A DNA stretch of 64,000 bases from Usnea hakonensis (GCA_013423325.1 BLJB01000260.1:156672-220671), one strand, 5' to 3'. Positions 1 through 10,629 are shown, counted from the stretch's first letter. Notes: generated from the letters alone by a model not told the origin. Program-made: numbers and translations.

Positions 1-2936
1 TACTAATTAATAAATTAAATTATAGTAGATCTAATTAATTAAGTCTTTTTTTAGGAAATAGATCGACTTCTTTTATATACTTAGAGATTCTAACTTCTTT
101 TCTAAAGATTTACTTCTAGACCAGATTATAATCCTTACTATCTATCTATTTATAATTCGTATAGAGGTTATATAGTTTATTAATAAGTAGAATACGTATA
201 ATATATACTAGTAATTAAATTATTCGAAGTTAATATAGGGGAAACTATTAGCTCTATTCTATTATTCTAAAAAAGGGATTAATAATTATAAATTTAATCT
301 AGATTAATTAACTCTTACTCGTTTATATTAAGATATAGAAGATTATAGTAAGTCTTTCTACTTTATATAAAGTACCTTTTCTTTATTTAAAATATTTAAA
401 TATCTCTATCTTTATATATAGTATATATTCTAAGTATCTCTATCTTTATATAGGGATTTAATATATATTACTAATAACGTTTCTCTATCTTTATATATCT
501 TTATATAAAGAAATAATTACTAATAAAATTATAAATCCCGATAAATATCTTCTACCCTTTATATTAAAATAGTATAATATCTTTCTATATTAGCGAGACT
601 TTAATTTATATATACTATCTCCGATCTCTAAAAATAAATAGTAATTATTATAGCTAGCTTATTATTATATATTTTATATAGAGGTTAGCTATTAAATAAT
701 CTAAGGTCTCGAGTCTTAATTTAGACTTTATAAATATCTAGATAGTATAGTAGATTAGTAAGATCTAGATCTATAATCGATAAAGGATATATAATAGATA
801 GAGCTTTAAGGAGAGGGTCCTAATAAAGGGTTTATAGAGTAGATTTAGAAGTCTAAAAGGATTTTATAAAGTTAATATAGATATTTCGTTTTATTTTTAT
901 ATAATTCTATCTTTCTCTATTCTTTTTTTATACGAGTCTCTCTCTTTTCTTAGAGATTATATCTTCCTCTAATATTATTTTCTCTTAGATACTAAAATAT
1001 AGTATAACTAGTAATATATATTACTAATTAATATAATAATATAAAGATTATAATACTCTAAATTCTTATTTTATATAATCTAGCTACCTCTTTCTTATTT
1101 AATACTAAGATCTATTAGATTATCGATATTCCGGATAATTCCCTAAAACCTTTTTATACGAAGGTACTAGAAGATCCTATACTATAATACTAGCGTACTT
1201 AATAGCGAAGTATATACTCTTAATTAAAATAGTTTTTATATAATAATTATAGACCTCCCCTATTAGAGCCTTAATTTATATTCTATATTTAGGGTATAAT
1301 AGTTAAAGATATATATTAAAGTAGTCTTATCCGATACCTTATATCTAGAAAAAAATTAATCTCTTTACTATTAAATTATACTCGTACGAATATTACTACT
1401 ATTCTATAAATAGTATAGACTATTATTATTAATAATAAAAAGATTCCTAGTTTAACTAAGACTATTAAGATTAAGAAGATAGATATATATTCTATCTTTA
1501 TATTATATAATTAATTAATATCTTTTTAGATTCGACTATAATAATAATTCCTTATTATATAATTATAAGTTATTAGGACTTTATCTTTAAAAATATTTTT
1601 TATAAACGCCCTAGACTATACTACCTCTTTAATACTAGCTCTATTTTTAAATAGTATCTTATATAATTATAGTTAAAGAATATAGAGTTAATAGAGCTAT
1701 TTATAAATATATCTCTTATATAAAATATTAAAGAGCTTTTTAAAGGAGACTACTTTAATTAGTAAAATAATAGAGAAAAGAAATATCTTATAATTCTAAT
1801 TATTTAGAGATTTATATATTATCTTTATACGAAGTATAAAGATCTAGATAATATCTTTTTTTTTTAGATTAAGATTAAATAAGAGAAGTAAAAAAAGTAA
1901 ATTAAAATTAAAAAAGAGATTAAAAAGGAGATTAAGTAAAAACTATAATCTATATAATCCTAGTAATATAGATAATCTCTATAATCTATATAATATTAGT
2001 ATAATATCTATTAATTTCCCCCTAAGCCTTCTTTCTCTATACGACTACCTCTTATCTATAAGAGATCTTAATATAAGGTTTTATTATTATTAAATAATAA
2101 AGATAAGATCTCTACTAAGTCTTTTACCTTTATATAATTAATAGATTATATAATACTACTTTCTACTTAGTTACCCCTATCTTTTTCTAAGTTTTCTAAG
2201 CTTCTATCTTCTACCCCCTTCTTCTAGAAAAGAATAATCAATAATAAAGTATAATTAAGAGTATTAATAAATAACGGGTATATAATATTAAGAGTACTAT
2301 TAAATAATAAGATATTTATATAACCTTCTCTTCTAATATCTCCTTCCCCTCCTCTAAAGGATAGATAGGGTTATACGAGATTAGGATAAAGGCCCCTTAA
2401 CTAGGCTAAGAGGAATTAAAATAAATAAGAAAATTAAAGAAAAAGTAGAAAAAAGAAGGCTTAATAAATTTACTACTTTCTAAATAAAATATATACTAAT
2501 ACTACTAGGGGTATTCGTACGAAGATATCTTAGAGTAGAGTATCTTTTAATAAAACTTAGAATATATCTCTATTTTTAGGATTATATTTAGATTATTTTT
2601 AATAAGAGTATCTCGTATAAATATAATATATTAATTTAAATTTCTAATCTATTACTTTCTACTCTATCTAATACTAACTACTTTATATAAAGAGCCTAAT
2701 TTAGCTTTACTTTATACGAAAATAAAGATTACTAGTCTTAAATATTATATAGAGATATAGACTTATTATTTAAATATAAGATAGTATATTAGATATATAT
2801 TAATATATAATAAATAAATAGATAAATAAATAGAAATAAAACTCTTTATATATACTTTAGAGAACTATAAGGTTCCCTTATAATCCCGAAGGGCCTAGTA
2901 ATTTTCTCTCTCTCTATTTTAATCCTAATAGCTATT
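1..2936. other. RIP-degraded AT-rich DNA, no gene seen
   Basis: The stretch is very AT-rich and almost lacks CA and TG dinucleotides, while CT, CC and CG remain. This is the expected outcome of repeat-induced point mutation, which converts CA to TA on either strand. No reading frame of useful length survives, and I could not recognise a protein family or paired terminal repeats. It is probably decayed transposon sequence whose outer ends lie beyond the window. Confidence 0.75.
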
Positions 2937-3572
2937 TGTTAGCATTAGGTCCAAAATAGGGGGTTTCTAGGCATAAAGTATAGAAACCCCCCGGGCCAGG
3001 CTTTTTAGCTAGTATAGCCGAAAGGTTAACCTTAATAATAATTTCTATACTTCTATTCCGGGCTTAATCCCTCTAGAACGAGGTTAAAAAGTAACTAAAA
3101 TAGGGGGCTATAGCGCTAATTACGAGGGTCTATAGTTCGAATCTATTTAGATTTAACTATACGTAAGTAGTTTTTTAGGCTTTCGCTTAAGTAAGCTTTC
3201 TAAATAAGAGCCTTAAAATAGTAATATTACGAGCTAAATAAGCTCTTAGATAATCTACCTTTAAGGGGTATCTAATAATCTAATAATTTAGCTCGAGTAA
3301 GCTTCTAAAATAGGACTTTAAAGCTTAAAGTTTAAATCTTTAAAGATTAAATAATATATCTTAAAGATTAGATTATATATATATCTAAAGATTAGTACCT
3401 TTAAGATAAAATCTTATATATAATTTTTCTTTCTTTTAGGCTTAGGACGAGCCTATAGAGAGGGAGATAGTTATTAGTATTAGGTCTAAAATAGGGGGTT
3501 TCTAGATATAAAGTATAGAAACCCCCTGGGCCAGGCTTTTTAGCCAGTATGGCCGAAAGGTTAACCCTGACA
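2937..3572 (+). mobile_element. Miniature LTR-type element, copy 1 (636 bp)
   Basis: Two direct terminal repeats of 101 bp (2937-3037 and 3472-3572) begin TGTTAG or TATTAG and end CTGACA or a RIP-altered form. The whole is flanked by a perfect 5-bp duplication CTATT (2932-2936 and 3573-3577). The internal part is only about 434 bp and holds no reading frame, so this is a non-autonomous TRIM-like element. Each terminal repeat contains a strong hairpin (GGGGGTTTCT pairing with AGAAACCCCC) and a stretch resembling the A box of a tRNA gene. Strand is arbitrary. Confidence 0.85.
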
Positions 3573-4028
3573 CTATTACTAAATTAGCCTACGATTATCC
3601 TTTAGAGATCGAGATCTCGAGCCGCTATAAGGTAGTAGATAATAATTATCTAATCTATTATCTCTATTATTATTCTAAGAGTACCGAAGACTATAATCCT
3701 GTTATTTATAATTAGTATACGCCCTATTAAAGTACCCCGGAAGATAGTAATACTCTAGAAAAGGGCGGAGACCTAGGCCCCTCTAATATTAATAATAAAT
3801 ACGCGATAGTACCTATCCTTAACTTTAAATTAAGATTATATTAATATAGCTTAGATAATATAATTCTATTTAATATAGTAAGATTATATTAAGTATAAAT
3901 ACTATATTTACGCCTAGAAGGACTAGGATCGTAAACTATCTAGGCGTATATACCTATCTCTATATCTACTACTATCCTACTAGAAGGATAGGATACTAAT
4001 CGATAAAAATACTAGCTAAGGCTATTAA
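3573..4028. other. AT-rich spacer between TRIM-like copies 1 and 2
   Basis: No gene is visible. The composition is RIP-like, although CG and CC dinucleotides are more frequent than in the first 2.9 kb. It may be remnant coding sequence of an older element, but no frame is readable. Confidence 0.5.
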
Positions 4029-4669
4029 TGTTAGCATTAGGGCTAAAATAGGGGGTTTCTGGGCATGAAGTACAGAAACCCCCCGGGCCAGGCTTTTTAG
4101 CCAGTATGGCCGAAAGGTTAACCCTAACAATAGTTTCTACACTTCTATTCCGGGCTTAATCCCCCTAGAACGAGGAGTTATAAAAACGGGGGGCTATAGT
4201 ACTAATTTACGAGGGTCTATAGTTCGAACCGGGCTATACGTAAGTAGTTTTTTAGGCTTTCGCTCGGGTAAGCTTCCTAAATAGGAACCCTAAAGTAGTA
4301 ATATTACGAGCTAATTAGGCTCTCGGGTAACCTACCTTCGAGAGATACCTAGTAATAACTTAGCTCGGATAAGCTTCTAAAAATAGGACCCCGAAGCTTA
4401 AAAGTTTAAATCCTTAAAGATTAGATAGATAAGTCTCTAAAGATTAAATAGAATACTCTAAAGATTAGGCTATATATATACTTAAAGATTAATATCTTTA
4501 AGGTAAAATATCGTATATAATTTTTCTTTTTTTCGGGCTTAGGACGAGCCTATAGAGGGGGAGATAGTTATTAGTATTAGGGCTAAAATAGGGGGTTTCT
4601 GGGTATAAAGTGTAGAAACCCCCCGGGCCAGGCTTTTTAGCCAGTATGGCCGAAAGGTTAACCCTGACA
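4029..4669 (+). mobile_element. Miniature LTR-type element, copy 2 (641 bp)
   Basis: The terminal repeats are 4029-4129 and 4569-4669 (101 bp each), with a perfect 5-bp target duplication ATTAA (4024-4028 and 4670-4674). This copy is the least RIP-altered of the three in its terminal repeats and best shows the family sequence. The terminal-repeat hairpin GGGGGTTTCTG/CAGAAACCCCC is intact. A tRNA-like A box (TGGCCGAAAGGTTAACC, from 4107) and a B-box match (GTTCGAACC, 4222-4230) lie about 115 bp apart. There is no coding capacity. Confidence 0.88.
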
Positions 4670-4987
4670 ATTAAGGCTACGTTATAAATAATAAGAGTCC
4701 TATTATATAAAGTTAGTTAACTAACTTAAGTAGTAAGAGAAATAGTAAAGATAGTAAGATAAAATAATAGCTTTATATATATATTAGTAATAATAGAGAG
4801 GGGCTTAGTAGATTAGTAAAGATAATAGTAATACTATTATATAAAGTCTAGATTAATAAGGTACTCTAATAAGTACTATTATTATAGTTATAATATAATA
4901 TCTATAGTAGAGAGAGGAAGCTACTTACTTAGTAGTAATAGTAGTAGTAGTAATAATAGTAGAGGGGAGCTTTATATAGAGCTAATT
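4670..4987. other. AT-rich spacer with trinucleotide-like runs
   Basis: No gene is visible. The segment contains runs of AGT/AAT triplets. Its end resembles 5770-5812, so the DNA hosting the TRIM-like copies is itself repeated within the block. Confidence 0.45.
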
Positions 4988-5623
4988 TGTTAGCATTAGG
5001 TCCAAAATAGGGGGTTTCTGGGTATAAAGTATAGAAACCCCCCGGGCTAGGCTTTTTAGCTAGTATAGCTAAAAGGTTAACCCTAATAATAATTTCTATA
5101 CTTCTATTCTAGGCTTAATCTCCTTAGAACGAGGTTAAAAAGTAACTAAAATAGGGGGCTATAGCGCTAATTACGAGGGTCTATAGTTCGAATCTACTTA
5201 GATTCGACTATACGTAAGTAGTTTTTTAGGCTTTCGCTCGGATAAGCTTTCTAAATAGAAGCTCTAAAGTAGTAATATTACGAGCCGAATAGGCTCTTAG
5301 GTAATCTATCTTTAAGGGGTACCTAATAATCTAATAACTTAGCTCGGATAAGTTTTTAAAATAGGACCCCGAAGCTTAAAGTTTAAGTCTCTAAAGATTA
5401 GATAGTATACCTTAAAGATTAGGCTATATATATACCTAAAGATTAATATCTTTAAAGTAAAACCTCGTATATAATTTTTCTTTTTTTCGGGCTTAGAATA
5501 AGCCTATAGAGAGGGAGATAGTTATTAGTATTAGGTCCAAAATAGGGGGTTTCTGGGTATGAAGTGCAGAAACCCCCCGGGCTAGGCTTTTTAGCCAGTA
5601 TGGCCGAAAGGTTAACCCTGACA
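4988..5623 (+). mobile_element. Miniature LTR-type element, copy 3 (636 bp)
   Basis: The terminal repeats are 4988-5088 and 5523-5623 (101 bp each), flanked by a perfect 5-bp duplication TAATT (4983-4987 and 5624-5628). The internal sequence aligns with copies 1 and 2 along its whole length. As in the other copies, the right repeat keeps more G and C than the left one. The element is non-coding and non-autonomous. Confidence 0.86.
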
Positions 5624-6110
5624 TAATTAGCTAAATACTTATATAATTAGAAAAATAGATATCTATTACTTACCTAATAATATAGTTATAGTAGTAGTAC
5701 TACAAATCTAATTAGTTATATACTTAGATATTTAAAATATAAGGGTATAGTAACTTATTTAGTAATAATAATAATAGTAGTAAAAGAAGTTTTATATAGA
5801 GCTAGTTACTAGCTATATACTTATATAATTAGAGAGATAGGTATCTATTACTTATCTTAGTAGTAGTAATAATAATATTAATAAGGAAGAAGAAAAGAAA
5901 GAAAGTAGAATCTTTATATAAAGAAAAATTTTTACGCGCTAAAGCTAGCCCTATTTAGATCTAGCTACTACTCTTATTAATTCTATAACTATATAAAGTT
6001 ATATAGAAAGTAATTAATTAATCTATAGACTCGTACGAGTATTAGGGAAGTATAGAAAGTATTTGGATATTAGATAAATAGTATACGAAAAAGAAAAAAA
6101 AAAATCAGGT
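5624..6110. other. AT-rich DNA with a degenerate direct repeat
   Basis: A motif of about 40 bp at about 5637-5680 recurs about 185 bp downstream (about 5820-5862) with transition-type differences. No gene is visible. The block ends abruptly at about 6110, where base composition returns to normal and the transcription-factor fragment begins. Confidence 0.45.
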
Positions 6111-6125
6111 TTAATATTATCACAT

Positions 6126-7097
6126 AGCCAGCCGTCGTCCACCCTATCAGCAGCGCTAAGCCTGAACGCGGAAGCGACCATGCAGCATACTGCCACGGGG
6201 ATGCTGCTTTGTTCATTTGAGGTCCACGAGTTATCTTGCACTTCAGGCGAGTGGATGATTTACCTCGGCGGTGTCAAGACGGTTCTCAACGCGTTCTCTA
6301 TCAAAATCCTACGTCAGCTGGGCTCCGATGTGGGCGTCTTGCTGGACTGGGTGCACTATCACGAGGTTCTCGCTCGATTTTCCCTCCTACACTGGAAAAG
6401 AGAAGAGGCCGCGGTGCTTCGATCGACTCCAACAGACCTCTTCTGTTCAGAGGTTAGTACACGACAAAAGCCACATGGCTACATGAAGTGTCAGGCTGAC
6501 GTTTAAACATTCCAGGTGTCCAATCTACCGCCGCCTATTTTCTCCATGCTGAACCTGCTGTCCCAAGTATGCGATACCGTATCGAGCGGCGCAATCCCGC
6601 CAGAAACCAGTGGCAACGTGGATGATTTCAAGAATTTCCTAGAAGTACTGGATTGGAGAATCAGGAGCCTACCGATACGAAAAGTCTCGGATGATAAGGA
6701 TCATGTTTCGGATGATGCGACGTTGGTGATGCAACTCTACCAGCTCGCTATCCTGTTGTTCCTGAACCGAAGCTTCGAAACCCTCATCGACCAACCCATG
6801 AGAACGCAACAGCATATCGACAAAGCCTTCGCGATCCTCCCCCGACTGAGCTCCTGCAAACAGCAATTCCCCATTCACGTCATTGGCTGTGAGGCGCGAA
6901 CGGATGAGCAAAGGGCCGTCGTCCTCGATGTCATCTCCAGGACAAAGATGAGCTCATCGCGATCGTTGAATTATTGTAGGAGAATTTTGCAGGCTGTCTG
7001 GGCCCAGTATGACCTTGCGAATGGGACCAACATAGGCTATCGCGATTACTTGACCGTAGTAATAAGTCATTGTCTGATAGTTCCTAGTTTTATATAA
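6126..7097 (+). pseudogene. C-terminal fragment of a fungal-specific transcription factor
   Basis: Two exons join in frame across a 63-bp intron (6453-6515; donor GTTAGT, branch-like GCTGAC, acceptor CCAG). The encoded sequence, with segments such as WMIYLGG, LLDWVHYHEVLARFS and FPIHVIGCEARTDEQR, fits the helical regulatory region found after the Zn2Cys6 DNA-binding domain in fungal regulators (Fungal_trans_2-like). The reading frame stays open upstream of the first ATG at 6180 back to about 6105, so that ATG is not the true start. No zinc cluster is present, because the gene is cut off by the RIP-degraded block at about 6110. The tail after YRDYLTVVISH is short. It is probably the dead remnant of a regulator; it could be a local regulator of the lyase/P450 pair, which is inference only. 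Confidence 0.7.
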
Positions 7098-7312
7098 ATA
7101 GTCACATTGCATATAGATATATATCTTCCTTACGTATCTATATTAATTCGGTTAAGATTATTTCTTAGGGAAAGAAAAAGGAAGGAGGCGGGAATCACAT
7201 ATGAAACACTTAGCCCACATACTAATTCTAATCTAAATATGTACTGGGGCGTGCCTTCCAGTGGGGTGGAAAGCTTGTGAGCCCCTGGGGTCCGCAATAA
7301 TCCTTAGTACCC
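7098..7312. other. Intergenic, no gene seen
   Basis: A short AT-rich start is followed by mixed composition with a GC-rich patch at about 7247-7295. I see no open frame or known element. Confidence 0.4.
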
Positions 7313-7499
7313 GAGAAAAATAGTCAAAGAATAAATCTCTCCGTAGAATCTCCGAGAGCTCCTACCGAAGAGGCTGTTAAGCAAGCTCGAAGTTGAATAG
7401 AATATTATAAAAGTGATAACTTCGAGCTTGCTTTCTAGCCTCTTCGGTAGGAGCTCTCGGAGAGCCTACGGAGAGATTTATTCTCCGATTATTTTTCTC
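7313..7499. repeat. Long inverted repeat (about 80-bp arms, about 23-nt loop)
   Basis: The left arm (7313-7394) and right arm (7418-7499) are near-perfect reverse complements, for example CTACCGAAGAGGC and GCCTCTTCGGTAG, with a few mismatches. The RNA or single strand would fold into one very long hairpin. It could be a MITE-like foldback element, or part of the mitochondrial-like segment described for 7313-7958. No flanking duplication was recognised. Confidence 0.8.
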
Positions 7500-7832
7500 T
7501 CTTTTTTCTTTAATTCTCAGGGGGAGACCCCCTGAAACCCCCCTTCCCTCCGGGGGCCCTCCGGGGGCTCCTGCCGGAGGGGCAGTCCTCGCAGGCTCGC
7601 TAATCCGCATTAGGCGGTCAAAATCCACATATAAAGTATTATTTGAAAGTATAATATTTACTCTATAATTCTACCTCTTTATATTATTATTATATTGTAT
7701 GTGGAAGAAAAGGAATCAAAGTAAAGAAGATTTAGAGAAGAAAAGTTCTATAGACTTTCCTATTCGGGTATAAAGCCGATATAGAGTGTGTTTTAGCTCC
7801 GGATAGGAAAAATCCGATTATATGATTAGTCA

Positions 7833-7895
7833 TTGAGAAAAAAGTGCAGGGAGCTAAGCCCCTTCGGGCCTTAGCTCCCTGCACTTTTTTCTCAA
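7833..7895. repeat. 63-bp palindrome with 26-bp perfect arms
   Basis: The left arm begins TTGAGAAAAAAGTGCAGGGA and is exactly repeated as its reverse complement on the right. The centre is CCCCTTCGGGC. It lies about 65 bp downstream of the lyase stop codon and could fold in the 3' end of its transcript. A bacterial-type terminator is not expected in a fungus. Confidence 0.85.
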
Positions 7896-7958
7896 ATCAA
7901 CAGAAAGCAAGCTTTCCAATAATAAATAATGAAAGGGTTCTCTATATATATTCGTTAT

Positions 7959-9890
7959 TTATTGCGGCCCGATTTCTTGAAGACACTCTAGAACAATACT
8001 ATATAACCGTCCCGATCTAATAGACTCGTAGACCCAGGTATTATAAAGCCCTATACTCGGTGAAATACCGTCTAGCGTCGCAGCCTCAGTCGAAGCTAGC
8101 TTCGCCTCACCTAGGAAGGGGACACCGAGCTCCTTTCGAATAAAACGGTACATACGTTGCGAGGCTCGACCGACGTATGGCGTCGCGTCAGGGAAAGCGT
8201 CCTTCTTCCGGCCTTCAATCTCGATGGTCCGTAGGTCCAGAGCTTGACACAGCGCGAGAAGGTGCGCCGAGGCGATCTGGGAAAGTACGTCTACGGCTTC
8301 GAGCGTGTACCGAGCCGACACGAGCGCCAGGGAGTTGAGAGCCTGATTGCCCATCTCGGCCGTCTGGACGTGCGAGCCGACAGGGTTGGCCAGGAAGCCT
8401 AGCTCCGAGGTCAGGGCTGCAATGACGACATCAAGCCCCTTGAATAGGAAAGAGTCGTTGGGGTCGTCGGAGCACAGGTTAGGCGGCAGGCCCCAGCTGG
8501 TAGCCGGGTTGATCATCTCGGTACACTGGGTGAAGAGCATGCGGCCGATGCTCTGGAGGCCCTGGCGCAGCTTTTCGGCTGCCGATGTGACAGCGCGCGC
8601 CTGGAAGTTGCCGCCGTGGAGCACACGGTATGTCTCCGAGTCGACCAGCGGGTTGTCTGTTACTGAGTTGAGCTCGACTGTCAGCTGGTCGTATGCTAAA
8701 GCAAAGTCCTCTAGTACAGGGCCGATCCACTGGCTGGCCGTGCGTAGCGAGTAGCGGTCTTGTCGCAGCGTCGCCACATTCCGGCTGTCGTGCTGGTTGA
8801 GCAGCTGCGACCCAATTAGGAACGCCTTAATGTTCCGCGCGCTGTCTACTTGACCCGGGTGAGGTCGTACCCGCGAGATAAAGGGATCGAAGCTCTCGTC
8901 GCTTCCCCTCAGCGCCTCCACGCTCATAGCCGTCAGCACCTGCGACAGCGCTGCGAGGTGGAGGGACTCATGTGCCGCAAGAGCTGCCACCCCAGCCGAT
9001 ACAGCTGTACCATTGACGATAGCGAGACCCTCTTTGGCGTGCAGGTTGATGGGTGCTATGCCGGCTTCCGACAGGGCGACATCGGCCCTCGTCACTCTTC
9101 TAGCCCCCTCGAGATCTCGTGGGCCGCTGAAGGCCGTAGCGGATGTCTTGCCTTGCATCAAGGCGCCGATCCATGCGAGCGCGCTGAGGTCTCCCGAGGC
9201 CGAGATACTTCCACGGATAGGGATACGCGGCACGACGTCCTTATTCAGGAGGTCCATCAGAGACTCCGCGATTTCGGCTCGGATGCCTGACGCACCGCCG
9301 GCTAAGGAGTTTAGGCGGATAAGCATAGACGCCCTCGCCCACGATTCTGGCATACAGGTAGCGGCGAGCGGGTCGTTCAGCGGAAGCGGACTTTGTACCG
9401 ACACGCGTTGTTGTTTTTGGTGTCCATTTGATTGGCTATTGTCATCTGTATGGGCCTCGCCGTTGATTTGGCTTGAATGCCCGTTGCTTTGGCTTGAATG
9501 CCCGTTGCTTTGGCTTGGATACCTATTGTTGTTTAGAGCCAGCTCGTGCTTGCCGTCCGCCACAATTCCACATGTCAGGTGATTAATTAGGCTCTGCTGA
9601 ACCTTCACAACGTCATGAGATCTTGCGTCGGCGCTGCCACCGAAACCTGTGTTGACACCGTAGATAACTTCGCCCTGGGCAATCTTCTTCGGAATAATAT
9701 TGCTGCACGCTTTGATGGCGTTGATGGACAGCGAGGTAAGCTCCACGTGTGCTAGATGTCTCGAGACTGCCACCACATCGGCGATAGTCAGGTCGCCTCC
9801 GCTAACGCCCAGCGTCGCCTCGGCCGACGAGGAAGGATCGCGCCACAGCGATAGGACTAAATCTGTGAACGTGTGTGCTGGAGTGCCCAT
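7959..9890 (-). CDS. Aromatic amino acid ammonia-lyase (PAL/TAL/HAL family)
   Basis: A single uninterrupted 643-residue frame. The family deaminates Phe, Tyr or His to an unsaturated acid using an MIO group formed from Ala-Ser-Gly. That triad is present in GSISASGDLSALAW (Ala231-Ser232-Gly233), with the catalytic-loop Tyr77 in YGVNTGFGG, the RQDRYSLR segment and SVTDNPLVD. The substrate-selectivity position reads His104-Leu105 (INHLTCGI), a pair linked to tyrosine acceptance in bacterial TAL, whereas plant PAL has Phe-Leu; Tyr activity is therefore possible but inferred. Residues about 122-165 are a low-complexity insert with repeated SQSNGH units. The C-terminus ends at the shorter side for a fungal PAL (about 700 residues usual). 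The P450 gene lies upstream on the same strand, which suggests a shared pathway. Confidence 0.9.
   Translation of the reverse strand: MGTPAHTFTDLVLSLWRDPSSSAEATLGVSGGDLTIADVVAVSRHLAHVELTSLSINAIKACSNIIPKKIAQGEVIYGVNTGFGGSADARSHDVVKVQQSLINHLTCGIVADGKHELALNNNRYPSQSNGHSSQSNGHSSQINGEAHTDDNSQSNGHQKQQRVSVQSPLPLNDPLAATCMPESWARASMLIRLNSLAGGASGIRAEIAESLMDLLNKDVVPRIPIRGSISASGDLSALAWIGALMQGKTSATAFSGPRDLEGARRVTRADVALSEAGIAPINLHAKEGLAIVNGTAVSAGVAALAAHESLHLAALSQVLTAMSVEALRGSDESFDPFISRVRPHPGQVDSARNIKAFLIGSQLLNQHDSRNVATLRQDRYSLRTASQWIGPVLEDFALAYDQLTVELNSVTDNPLVDSETYRVLHGGNFQARAVTSAAEKLRQGLQSIGRMLFTQCTEMINPATSWGLPPNLCSDDPNDSFLFKGLDVVIAALTSELGFLANPVGSHVQTAEMGNQALNSLALVSARYTLEAVDVLSQIASAHLLALCQALDLRTIEIEGRKKDAFPDATPYVGRASQRMYRFIRKELGVPFLGEAKLASTEAATLDGISPSIGLYNTWVYESIRSGRLYSIVLECLQEIGPQ
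9462..9524 (-). repeat. In-gene minisatellite, three 21-bp units
   Basis: Three tandem 21-bp units (of the type GTTGCTTTGGCTTGAATGCCC on the + strand) encode repeated Ser-Gln-Ser-Asn-Gly-His-type heptads inside the ammonia-lyase. The period is a multiple of three, so copy-number change would keep the frame. The repeat falls in the flexible segment between the selectivity helix and the MLIRLNSL helix, away from the MIO triad. Confidence 0.85.
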
Positions 9891-10629
9891 GTTGATCTAG
9901 GAGGAGGCGCACCGTTAGAAAGTAAAGTCGAATAGAGATATCGATGAAAGCACCTGCTCTTCTCGCTTGAAGACGGTGATCGAGGTTCTTATAGAAAAAT
10001 CGCTCGACTGCAAACTAGTACCTACATCCCTATCAACGTCAGTAAGCACATCTTAGTAATGAAGTCAGCTAGGTTAATGTTCCTACTATATTCCGTAATC
10101 TCGACGGACATACCTACAGCTAGCGATTATGATGGGGTGGGAGTAGAATTCGATGGGCCAAAGAAGCTTCTGTGGAAGGAGGGCGGTGTGTTCAAGGGAA
10201 TGGTGACGCGGCTTTCTTTATCTTTTCTATGGGATCTCAGTCAAGTGTTCTAATAGAGATCTGCCACTTTAAGGCCTTTTACGGGAGAAAGATGAGCGAA
10301 ATGGGGAGACTATCCATGTACTCTTGTGACATCTGACAAGTTGTTATTTGAGATATGACGCCGCCAAGAAACATGGGATTGTCGTTTCTGATGACAAGTT
10401 CTCGATCATCGTACTTGTATACGACGCTGCCAGTGAAAAGTGGGGGGAAATGAGGGATTACATTCGATCTATGAGATCCCCTTTGGGTTTAGATCTCTTT
10501 CTATTTCTCTCGTTTCGTACGAGACGCATATACGATGCGCGAGGTCCAGCTTTGCTTGTCAGAGAGTGAGTTCCACGATGTTACACCACTCTCTGAACAA
10601 AACATAAAATGACAATATTCATCATCCGC
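9891..10629. other. Intergenic between lyase start and P450 end, with a possible ABC-transporter relic
   Basis: This holds the presumed promoter of the lyase and no intact gene. On the + strand at about 10110-10210 a short frame reads EFDGPKKLLWKEGGVFKGM, which resembles the last residues of fungal ABC multidrug transporters (the EFDTPxxLLxKEGGxFxxM-type tail). Nothing upstream shows nucleotide-binding motifs, so at most it is a decayed 3' end. Confidence 0.4.
10110..10220 (+). pseudogene. Possible relic of an ABC transporter C-terminus
   Basis: About 35 codons resemble the extreme C-terminal tail of fungal ABC transporters (EFDGPKKLLWKEGGVF). There is no Walker A, signature or Walker B motif nearby, and the frame stops at about 10253. 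The similarity is short and judged by eye; chance is possible. Confidence 0.3.

Larger units (their letters stand above)
7313..7958. other. Possible nuclear insert of mitochondrial DNA (hairpin/GC-cluster rich)
   Basis: The segment alternates AT-rich sequence with compact GC-rich palindromes: the long hairpin, a GGGGGAGACCCCC hairpin at about 7518-7536, a CCGGGGG/CCGGAGG cluster at about 7550-7585, and a perfect-armed hairpin at 7833-7895 with a CCCCTTCGGG core. Such GC clusters in AT-rich intergenic sequence are typical of fungal mitochondrial genomes and unlike the neighbouring nuclear DNA. It directly abuts the 3' end of the lyase gene. I cannot identify a mitochondrial gene in it, so this remains a hypothesis. 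Confidence 0.35.

Noticed and set aside
2937..5623. Regularly spaced repeated units suggesting a CRISPR-like array
   Set aside because: The six repeats of about 101 bp form three pairs of terminal repeats, each pair bounded by its own 5-bp target duplication in a eukaryotic genome; they are mobile elements.
7833..7895. Hairpin with T run read as an intrinsic terminator
   Set aside because: Rho-independent termination is a bacterial mechanism, and the surrounding genes are fungal with introns. The palindrome is better seen as a foldback or mitochondrial-type GC cluster.
8347..9582. Long plus-strand frames opposite the ammonia-lyase
   Set aside because: They are antisense shadows of the GC-rich coding strand; the minus frame has all family motifs.
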